Source: Conoideocrella luteorostrata (Eukaryota; Ascomycota; Sordariomycetes; Hypocreales; Clavicipitaceae). From it: a DNA stretch of 64,000 nucleotides. The position numbers and the translations under genes are program-made. The stretch is from contig JASWJB010000111.1 of the NCBI GenBank assembly GCA_032433595.1, forward strand, positions 1 to 64,000, written 5' to 3'. Shown here one piece after another: positions 55,071 to 64,000 of the stretch. Numbering within the stretch: position 1 is the first letter of the stretch; each line of letters starts with the position of its first letter. Below the pieces are notes generated by a model that saw nothing but the letters and a program-made list of their open reading frames with translations, did no database searches and was not told where the DNA came from.

Positions 55071-56418
55071 TCATTCATGTCCCTGAACTCGTCGAGCCCA
55101 GTCGTCATGTACCCGCATGCCATCCACAACGATAACTCCACGTCCACGTCCAACTCGTTCAGATCTCTGCCACCACTTCTCAGGCTTACCATTCTTCTCA
55201 GCCTCAGACTCACTATCTGCCAATCCACCGGATCCACTCTCTGCACCAACGACCAGGATAATGTCGTGTCGCATCCAAGTTTGGAGATTGGTGATGGTGG
55301 CACCATTGTCTCCACTCAAAGACTCCTGCAGATACAGAATTTCGGGTTGAATGTGACGAAGAATATGAGCGTGGCCATTAGGCGTGGTAAATGGCAGAAT
55401 GGTGGTCTCCTTGTCTACCAACGTCAGAGCCTGGGAATAGACTGCGTTGTAAGCAGAAGTCGTGGGAGGGATCCTGTTTTATAAGATTAGCAATCGGGCC
55501 TGACTGAAGAATGACCATCCACCTGTCGACGTACAGAGGGCTCTTGGTCTCCTCACCAGGAGTCTGGGCTTGATCATGACCGATGTTAGAAAATGACGAG
55601 CTAAGAGATGGTGGTGGGAGGTTGTTAGAAGTACCATCCAAGGCGGGCTCCTTCAAATCCGGCGCAAAAATCAAAATGTACAGTTTGATTCTCGAGAAGT
55701 CGTTATGACGAGGGATGTGGGATAAGATTGACTACCCAAGGTTAGCAGGTTAGCCTCTTGGTTCATATTACGCATAGACTGCTCAACATACAGCAAGTTC
55801 GTGCATGCCGTCATTATCGATATCGGAAATTCTGGTATCGGCTGAGACAACGATAGCTACCGTTTTCCGCCGTTTATCTCCTGAAAGGGGGGCACGCTCC
55901 TTCTTCGCATCCGCTTCCTCAGACCATGGATTCTCGGCATAGGCCTTATCCTCTTCGCGAATGGAAGCCAGTGCCTTGCCCATGGCAGCACCAGCAGCGG
56001 CCACACCTGCTGCAACGGTCTTGCCAGTAGAGTCAAAGAACTGCTGAGGGCTCGGTGTTCGTCTCAGCGCACCCGACATCCGAGCTCCCCACCCAGGCGC
56101 TTGCACATCGCTATGAGCTGTAGCTACTCCGTAAGACACGGTATCATCATCTTGCTGTTGTTGTTGGTGTTGTCGCGGTCGTTGATCTGGTGCCTTTGGG
56201 TCGCGATCCGTCGCGCCGTAGGCCGGGTTGTCTCCGTAATCAGCATTTTCGTAATCTAAGCCGGGCTCGTGGTCAAAGGCATTTTCCTCGTCATCGTCCT
56301 TGCGCTGGCTCCATACCCAGGCAGCTAATCCGGCAGTGGCAACTGTGACGGTAACAGCAAGTGGTACCCAGTGGCTCCAGACTCCTCGCCGCGAGGACCC
56401 GCGGTCGTTTGGTGACAT
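55071..56418 (-). CDS. pex22: Peroxin-22-like protein, peroxisomal membrane anchor of Pex4
   Basis: Pex22 anchors the ubiquitin-conjugating enzyme Pex4 at the peroxisome so that the import receptor Pex5 can be recycled. Three exons (55792-56418, 55523-55731, 55071-55473) give 412 residues. A single membrane span near residues 13-37 (HWVPLAVTVTVATAGLAAW) follows a short positively charged N-terminus, as expected for this anchor. Residues about 40-170 are acidic and low-complexity with a Gln run. The folded cytosolic part starts at KTVAIVVSADTRISDID, continues with SILSHIPRHNDFSRIKLYI and HILRHIQPEILYLQESL, and ends RGVIVVDGMRVHDDWARRV, a tail I recall from filamentous fungal peroxin-22-like proteins. 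The family is poorly conserved in sequence, so the name rests on architecture and these blocks. Confidence 0.75.
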
Positions 56419-57094
56419 TTATGCAGGAAAGGAGTGTCGCATCTCCAGGCACAGTCAGGCAAGGCGAGACAGCCCAAGATGCAATGAAGGTTGTCAATTT
56501 GCAAAGGAGTAAACCAGTTTCGTCAGGTGTGGCGCAAGGAGATGTTTATTTGGAATGATGTCGCAGATTGTAGTATAGAGCGTGGGAGCCAGAACAGACA
56601 GTTGATTGCTACGACAAGTTCGGTGGCTGGTGGTGAGTGTTGTCAATGTCAACAATGCGGTGGGGCTTTAAAGCAGCGCCCAGCAACGCCTGCGGTTGGC
56701 CCGAGGCACAGGCAATTCGTGGGCGAGTGTGGAAGCGGGATCAAATATCCGGCTGCCGAGGAGGGGATTGGTACTCCTCAGTACGGAGTAACTAGCGTGC
56801 CAATCTACTAGTAGGTGAGCAATGCTGGATGGTTTCTTATCGATAACAACATCAGCCACACATTACAGCTACATCTGCCCCCGCCCACCACCTGGCATCC
56901 CACTACAAAGCTTGACTGGGCTATGACTCTTTTTAGATGAACTTCTTTCTCGTAGCATAGATTGGCATTCCTTCAGTACAACCGAAGACAGGTCAATGAT
57001 CAAAACCCATCCACGACTGTGAGATCCCTTATCAAAGACCAGTCGTGTTGCCCAAAGCCGGCAATCGGCTAGGCAGCGGCAAGGCACGGTCAAG
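56419..57094. other. Divergent promoter between pex22 and eIF2B gamma
   Basis: The two genes start away from each other from this 676-base stretch, so it must hold both promoters. One TACGGAGTA word is at 56782, and a palindromic GTACTCCTCAGTAC overlaps its left side. No coding signal is seen. Confidence 0.6.
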
Positions 57095-58944
57095 ATGCCC
57101 CACGCCATGTCGATGCCCTCAACTGGGCTGCAGGCACTCATCCTTTGCGGCCCAGGATCGTCGTTCTCAACATTCACGTCAAATCCAGATGAGAACCCGA
57201 AAGCGCTCCTCCCGATTGCTAACAGGCCAATGGTTTGGTATCCTATTGACTTTTGCCATCGAATGGGCGTCACTGGTAAGTAACATCTATCCAAATCTCA
57301 GTCAATCATTGAGATGGCGTCATGGTTTTTCGATGATGGTATGCTAAGTATCTCTCAGATATCACATTAATATGCCCCCCTTCAGCTTCTAAAGCCATGA
57401 GTTCTGCATTCAACATCAATCCATTTCTCACCGGCCTACCTCTTCCCCGGCCAGATATCTTGTCACCTAAAGACCTGGATCTCAACACTGGTACTGCCGA
57501 AATTCTTCGCCTCCCAGAAGTTCGCGACTTGGTTAAGTCGGATTTCATTGTGCTTCCCTGTGACTTGGTATGTGAGTTCGGAGGCGACAAGCTCCTGCAA
57601 GCCTGGATGGTTAAATCTGCAACCCTTACAGATCTGCTGGGAAATGGAAACTGTACCAAAGGTCATGAGTCATCTTACCATAGCGGTGGATTGGCAGTGT
57701 GGTACGATACCAAGTCTACTGTGCCAATTAAGGGAGAAGAAACCGACTTCATCGCCACAACGCCTCTGTTATACCCCCAGCTGGAGATCCAAAAGGGCTC
57801 TCTATTTCCAACCCTCTCAAAGCTGGTGTATTCAATGCCTACGGACTCATTGAACGATCTTATGGAAGAGAAGAAGTCCTTTCCAATCCGCCGTGGTTTG
57901 CTGAAGGCTCACCCTCGCCTTCGCATGTACACGTCTCACCGAGACGCTCATATCTATATATTTCCTCGTTGGATATTGGATTTTGTCAAAGAGAATGACC
58001 GACTTGATAGTATTGGTGAGGATGTTATCGGATGGTGGGCCAAAGCTGGATGGCAGTCCGGCCTGGCTGACAAGCTACAAATCACAACACTCTGCAATAG
58101 TAGCAACTCTGACAGCGACAACGACTCAATGTCGGAGAGTGTGACCTCGCCACGAGAACTTGCCTCAGAAACCACAAAAGGTATAACCGGGAAGCAAGCG
58201 TCATTATCATCTGGCGAGATCAGCTCCACAAAACAAGCCGACTCACGAAGCCAGAACAAAAATGTTCCCCTGGTCCTCGCATACATCCACCCAACGGAAG
58301 GACAAGAAAATGTGCAAACGATTCGACGAGTAGATACCGCTCAACTCCTCTTAGCAGTCTCCTTGCAACTTGCCAAACTGGAATCTGTCGACGAAGTTGG
58401 CCCCGAAGTAGCCTCCCCTTTCGCACACACTCGGAAAATTGCCTATCCTGAAGGTGTCAAGCCTCGTACAACCATTACCAAAACGGACAGCCTTATTGCT
58501 GAGAACGTTACAGTTGAGGAGAAGACAGCCATCAAAGAATCTGTTGTTGGAGCAAACTGCCAGATCAAAGAGGGTGCAAAGCTATCGCAATGTCTATTAA
58601 TGGACGGGGTTGTGGTCGGAAAAGGATGCAAGCTGACAAAGTGCATTTTGGGGAAGAGATGTATTGTTGGAGACTATTCGGTGTTGACAGACTGTGAAGT
58701 CCAGGAGAATTTGTTAGTTGAACCCAAGAGTAAGTAACTAACTCCTCTCCAGAATGTGCAATCTTGGCATCAGTATCGCGGATGGATTCACTGTCCACAT
58801 GAAATGACTATGCTAATATGCTGCTCTCTAGCTGAAGATAAAGACAACAAACTCATGAGCTCCGAAGGTCTTGAAGCAACGGAAGCTGAAAGGGATGAGG
58901 TCCTGCAGGATGTAGACCGAGAACTGGCAGCGGTAGCAGACTAG
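57095..58944 (+). CDS. gcd1: Translation initiation factor eIF2B subunit gamma
   Basis: eIF2B is the guanine nucleotide exchange factor of eIF2 and a central target of general amino acid control; gamma pairs with epsilon in its catalytic half. Three exons (57095-57275, 57359-58729, 58832-58944) give 554 residues. The N-terminal nucleotidyltransferase-like domain shows ALILCGPGSSFSTFTSN, PKALLPIANRPMVWYPIDF and DFIVLPCDLV. A Ser/Asp-rich insert lies near residues 310-360. The C-terminal left-handed beta-helix has hexapeptide repeats such as SVVGANCQIKEGAKLSQCLL and KCILGKRCIVGDYSVLTDC. The acidic end is supplied by exon 3. A second ATG four codons downstream is an alternative start. Confidence 0.95.
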
Positions 58945-61900
58945 GCAATCAAAGAATAGAAGGAAATAGAGATTGCTGTTTTAAGCTTTCAGGAGGTTTC
59001 AAAGTTATGACTCCTCTTTGATGATGTAAAATATGCCCTTGAGAACCCATTCGCCACATCTTGATGCTATTGTAGTGATGACGCGTTCCAAAAACATCAA
59101 GTCCAACTCGCTTACGCATTGTAAGGCGTCCACCCTTTGACAAACTGACATGTGTACGAAGTCTTTTGATCCTGAGGACATGTCAAGACCGCCCCTCCGA
59201 AGAACTTAGGAAATTATAGGAGTGTGATTAGATGACCCAATAGCCAACTTGGGTCCGCCTCGTGTCCTGGGAAAAGCGGCAATAGTTTCGCTGCAAGGCT
59301 CGTCTAGTAATTTGCTTCCGGCGTGGGAGACCTTCAACAGAGGACCACTACATCGACACTTTGGGACATGACTACTTACAATGCACATCAACGCGCTCAA
59401 GTAACGTGGGAAGCTGTTAGTTCACCCTCGTATGGCCCGGCGGACCTCGTCGTTTGGTCATAATATCTCATCCACCTCGTTGACTCGTAATACTTTCGTT
59501 AAAACGATGTCAATGCCCGCATTCCCGCTCGGACGTCTTCAAATCTTGGATGAACGATGTTCCAACCATATAATTGGCACCACATATACCCACCCCCAGT
59601 TGTCCCTGACCAGCTGATGGGGCAGACCGGGGTCCAGCAATTAGTTCTATTTTGCCATTATTCGCTGCACATCATTCCCATCGTCTGGCTCCATCGGAAC
59701 TGCTGCTGCGTCCGGACGAGAGAAATGAAGCCAAGCCAGCAACGCCCATGCTTGTCTGCACAATTTGGGTTCCCGAATAATAGAAATATACTGGGGAAGG
59801 GTTTTCTCGAACTTCAAGCTATTTCAGTTAGTTTTTAGTTGATCGCGCAACTAAGTGCTTCCCCGGCCGGTACGTCGAATGCAAGGTGGTGCTGACGCAG
59901 AGCTCCGGGAGCCAGTGCCAGATCCTGCCTTTTCTCCTTTCCTGTTTTAAAAGTCAATAAATGGGATAAAAACGTGCTTCTCAGCTGGCTTAGAGGCTCG
60001 ATTTGTGATTAGCCCAGAATTGATGTTGGATTCTCTAGACCTGTTGATTGATGAGGTAGATTAGAAGCATTGACGGATGCCATCACCTTGTTTTCAGGGT
60101 GCGTCATTAATTAATTTAAATTATTAAATAAACAGTAATGGAACTCGTGATTCCGGTGAAATCTGATAGTATTGATGGTTTGGACAATGCGATACCCATT
60201 TTGCTAGGATCGAGTCATGCCCGCCCCAGCGGACAGGCCAAGCTGAATCGGCGGGAACGAACGGAAAGTCTGAACGACGCGACTTGGCAAATCACGTCAT
60301 GTTGAGGTGAACACTATACCCGATTCCCATTTGGTCTGGATCTTTTGCCGTTCCGAGAGAATAGAGTTCGATGAGGCATTACAGGCTCGCCATGGGAACC
60401 CATCCCCTGCTCAAGATGCGGGCCAATCAGTCTAAGTCCGCGAGTGCTCTCTAGAACATTCCGAGAATCCTAATGACTTTCTGGGCTAATTATGAAGCAG
60501 AGGCACGAGTTGTCCTAAATTTTGGATGCTACGGAGGCTGACCAACTTCAATTAGTTCCCGGAGACATCACCAAGTTTCGGTTTAGCAGTGGAAATGACA
60601 CTGGGATCGCTGATGCAGGCATTATATTATGAACGCTGTTACAGGAATTACAGGAACCCAAACTCTGGACAAATCGCAGTGTTTTAACATAGCCCAACTC
60701 ATAAATTATTTTGGTAGGGGTAGATATAATGATCGTTTCAAGCTGAAGTCTTATTCATTGGCTCAGGGTAGTGAACTGGGTAAGCTCATAGAAGTCGCGA
60801 AATCTTAGGTTCGTTCTGGCCACCATGTGTGCTTGGAAGTACATGATAACGGTATAGTCTTGGAATTTTAAAAGTCATGGGGCGGTAGTTACCCCAGGAA
60901 TCGGAATCTGTAGTTCCTTCGGAGAAGAACTTCAGGTTGGGAATCGACCTGAAACTATTTTGGGAAGAATGACGGTCTCAATTCTCTCGAACTTTCTGAG
61001 ATCATTTCGATTGATGATATATTTGGCTTTGGGAAGTTTTTGTGACTTGCGTGCTGAATAATCTGAAAGCTACGAATGCGCTGAATACGATTTATTTGCT
61101 ATCGAATGCGGCAGGGATGTGAATTGTCGATTTTGTTTTGGTCTCTCACGAAGGCCATTCTTTGAGTACGAAGCTCACAACGATAGCTCAACTTTCTTCG
61201 GGGTGGACGGACTATACGACGTAGGCTATGTTCAACGACGACTGTCGCCTTGCTGAGTTGAAGGAAATGGATACAAACTCGACGGATGCGACCTTGCAAT
61301 GAATGCAAAACTCGCGCTAAACAGAACTCTTTCATGATTAACAACTTCTTTTTGTCTTATACTCAAGCATAATGGCAAATTGTTGATCCGCATGCATGAC
61401 AAAGTTAACGACAGTGGGACTGGCTCATGCAGGCTTTTGCAATGGGTTTGCGGCGTCGTAAAGTTCAACACTCATAGCACGAGTCGTTTGCTGTCACTCA
61501 AGAGCCAAGAGACTTGAACAACTCAATGCCTGAAATGTATATTCTGTGTGAGCCTGAAAATTTTCAGGAAAGCACGGATCCTTCTGCCTACATCGAAGAA
61601 ATAACGTGACGAAGTCTCAATTACTAGTTCGAAGGGCAACGATATCGACTTGCAGGGTTGAAGTGAATGGCACCACTGATGAACCATGAAGGGATATTCC
61701 CATCCCCATCTACATCCTAATTCCCCGCGGAGGAATCATTGCCAACAAAAGTTTGGGCAGATATTGTAACGCCTAACGTTGGCATCACTTTGGGTTCGAC
61801 GCGCGCTGCGGCTTACGGTATCGTAGACACGCTCGCCAGGGAGGTAAGTCTTCGCAAAAAGAGGGTGTTGTGGACTCAGAATGAGATGATGCTGCCCCTT

Positions 61901-64000
61901 GTCATCCCTCGCCGGCCGCTTGACTACGGAGTAGCGATAAACGATTTAGCTTTGTTTGGCTTGTCAACCAGATCACCCCTGTCGTCTGGTCGTCTGGTCC
62001 GTCAGATGTGCTGCCCTTGCCACCGCGGGACGAACAACGCCGAAAAAACAGGAGACAGAGGTGATTTGCTGTCCAGGCACTCCGTGCCATTGACGCTAAG
62101 AGTTGAGTCGGTGAGCGGTCAACGGTTTGGTGGGATTGCAGGGGTTGACCGCCCGAAACTAACTGGGGAAGTGATTGATCACCTGCATTTTGAGATAAGT
62201 CGACTTCACCGCGATGGCATCTGCATAGTCAATTCGTATATCTGATAAGATGAAACTTTAATCGGTGAGCTGGAGGCTGTTGCCTTTTGGTTACAGGTGA
62301 TTACGAGAAACAGGGGGCATAGTCTTTGGACGACTCTGAATTGCCTGAGACTCAGCAACAATGGAGGCGTAGTCGTTTCCCGAGGAATGCGGCTTCTACA
62401 ATCTTTGTTTTAGGGGACCACTATTGGCAATCCGGCTACGGCCGAGATCCTTGCGGGAAGTGCCAGTACCATGAGGTGGCCATGGCGCTGTTCGAAGCAC
62501 TACGGACACGCTTGAACATGATACGTCCTACGACCGACCAGCAGGTGATAACTGAGGATGAATGTGTGGAGTATCGCAAATAAAAAGAAAACAAGATAGG
62601 ATAAAAGGAGGCCATGCCATACCAAATGAGATGCTTGAGCATTGGCCAAAATCCGAGAGCCATTCGTAAGCATTGCGAACTCAATTGGGGTCTAGACATC
62701 AGCTCGTGAGAGTCCACTTGGATGGTGCGTGGCTTCCGGGGAAGTTTTGGTCGACCGCAATCCCGCTCCGCGGTAGTTGCCCTGGGCAGCAGAAGTTCTA
62801 TTTTGCCTATAACAGATACAGTTGAAGGAGTCTCAAGACAAGAACTTGACAACAAAAAGTGTTGAAAGGGGAAATGGATCAAAACAACGCCAAAACAGTG
62901 CACATGACAACCTCTCTGGGTGTCGACATGTCCGCCGGAGCACCATCTCGCAAGATATCAGGCCATCATGGTTTCTATCCAGCGTCACTGTTTAATTGAG
63001 GTCTCCGATGGTGAGGGTCGAAGAAAGGGCACCTGATGTCTAGAGAAGATCTAGTGTACAACAGGGGTGGTTGCAACTGACGGTCGGCCTGATAAATAAC
63101 GGGTATGGCGTAAGCGCCGGCTGGTAAAGGCGGGAACCACAACGGTAATACCACATTTAAATCTCCCTTGGCTATCAGATTCTTACCGTAAAGTATGGCA
63201 AAGGTATCGTAGACTTCTGATGGCGTCTAATTACAAGTCCGTCGGCGCGAGGAATGGGACTTTGGCATTTTCATGCTTATACGGAGCTTTGAGCCCAACT
63301 GCCCAGTCAACTGGTCGCTCTCCAGTCTTTCGAACCTGTAATAAGCTCAGCTGGTATAAAATTAGTGGGGGGTTCGACTCTTTGGAAAGAGAAGAAGAAA
63401 CAATAGTTGTGTGAACGGTTTGCTCGCATAACCTTTCGATTTCCAGGCGATACTGTTGCGGTTTGTGTTGACCTAGGTAGTTAAACTATACTAGCAACAC
63501 TTTCGTAACGGCACTAGTAGGTAGCTATAGTATTCAGCTTTGGCCGCATTCACGATGTGGATTTTTTCGGTGAAATACCATAAAAGCCAACTGGAGGGGG
63601 CTGTCTGAGAATGACATCATATAAACCAGACGGGCTGGCAACGAATCACGAAAGCCACGATTGAGTGTGGGGTGTTTTGATAATGATGGGATTTAGAGAG
63701 TGACCACGAAATCCGGGAAAATCGCTTCCTGTCCCTCCTGGGACGGAATACTTGTGAGTTGATAACCGTTCTTTTTCTTTCCCGTGCCGTTTTGTTTGGT
63801 TTGCCAATCACTACTAATCCTGTTCCTGGCCTATCAATTTCGGGCGGAGAAGTATAGTTCTTAGTTGCCCCTCTCGGTGTGTGAGACTCACAGTGGTCTG
63901 AAACTGACTTTGCTTTTTGGCCCTTGGTGAGGGACGCCTCAAAAGTTGCCAATACTCATCTCTGTGTTTCTTTGCGACGCCAGAGAACTTCACTAGGCGT
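58945..64000. other. Gene-poor right end of the window
   Basis: Beyond the eIF2B gamma stop I find no frame with a recognisable domain and no credible spliced gene. The longest frames (about 61739-62245 on plus and 62436-62903 on minus) lack good starts or any domain. The stretch is moderately AT-rich, holds one TACGGAGTA word at 61925 and a nine-base inverted repeat at 62115-62152. It could be old transposon-derived or otherwise decayed DNA, but I could not read transposase or reverse transcriptase blocks in it. Confidence 0.45.
62115..62152. repeat. Nine-base inverted repeat with 20-base loop
   Basis: GCGGTCAAC at 62115-62123 and GTTGACCGC at 62144-62152 are perfect complements. The pair could form a hairpin or be a dimer binding site with wide spacing. 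A match this long with a short loop is expected now and then by chance in 64 kb. Confidence 0.5.

Noticed and set aside
58949..59143. Short minus-strand frame just after eIF2B gamma, with text faintly like a small mitochondrial ribosomal protein
   Set aside because: The resemblance (GGRLTMRKRVG) is too weak and the glycine-rich core expected of that family is absent. No upstream exon could be built.
61739..62245. A 168-codon plus-strand frame in the right-hand gene-poor region
   Set aside because: It begins with TTG rather than ATG, shows no recognisable domain or splice context, and its second half looks like random translation.
63345..63400. Text resembling a tRNA (AGCTCAGCTGGTA followed by GGTTCGACTC)
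   Set aside because: The spacing is far too short for an anticodon arm, and neither the D-stem nor the T-stem pairs. At most it is a coincidental or badly decayed fragment.

Overview
This window is nuclear DNA of a filamentous ascomycete, most likely a Sordariomycete and probably of the order Hypocreales. I infer this from short introns with GTRNGT donors and CTRAC-type branch points, the gene repertoire (AcuK/ERT1-type zinc cluster factor, peroxin-22-like protein, Atg27 with a YSAV tail, polyglutamine Spt20), and the intergenic words TACGGAGTA and TACCTAGGTA. Species and order were inferred by eye; no database search was possible. Splice models were built by hand and checked for frame. Every multi-exon model here closes in frame to a stop.

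Layout. 0.98-5.4 kb: xanthine dehydrogenase (+). 7.3-9.7 kb: AcuK/ERT1-like gluconeogenesis regulator (+), with its zinc cluster split over tiny exons. 10.2-13.4 kb: meiotic Spo22/Zip4-like protein (+). 13.9-16.4 kb: a Zn2Cys6 transcription factor (-). 16.4-28.9 kb: a 12.5 kb stretch with no supportable gene, rich in low-complexity sequence and in the word TACGGAGTA. 28.9-30.0 kb: an intronless, divergent adenine deaminase (+). 30.8-34.5 kb: Ufd2 ubiquitin chain elongation factor (-). 35.4-37.1 kb: RING/TRAF-type zinc finger protein (-). 37.75-39.04 kb: a decayed, AT-rich piggyBac-family transposase relic (-). 40.5-42.7 kb: membrane-anchored alpha/beta hydrolase (+). 44.2-46.1 kb: glutamate decarboxylase (+). 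46.5-48.1 kb: mitochondrial acetylornithine aminotransferase (-). 48.9-50.0 kb: Atg27 (-). 50.9-54.2 kb: Spt20 of SAGA (-). 55.1-56.4 kb: peroxin-22-like protein (-). 57.1-58.9 kb: eIF2B gamma (+). 58.9-64 kb: AT-leaning DNA without a gene I can support.

How genes may connect. The two purine-catabolism genes (adenine deaminase, which makes hypoxanthine, and xanthine dehydrogenase, which oxidises it) lie 23 kb apart. Each has, upstream, a perfect TCGG-N6-CCGA element, the known target of the Aspergillus purine regulator UaY. By eye these are the only two exact copies in the 64 kb, so this is the most testable regulatory hypothesis here. Glutamate decarboxylase and acetylornithine aminotransferase, both tied to glutamate, are convergent neighbours, but I see no evidence that they are co-regulated. 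The rest is an ordinary housekeeping block. I found no clearly novel multi-gene system, no CRISPR array, no secondary-metabolite cluster and no tRNA or rRNA gene that I can defend.
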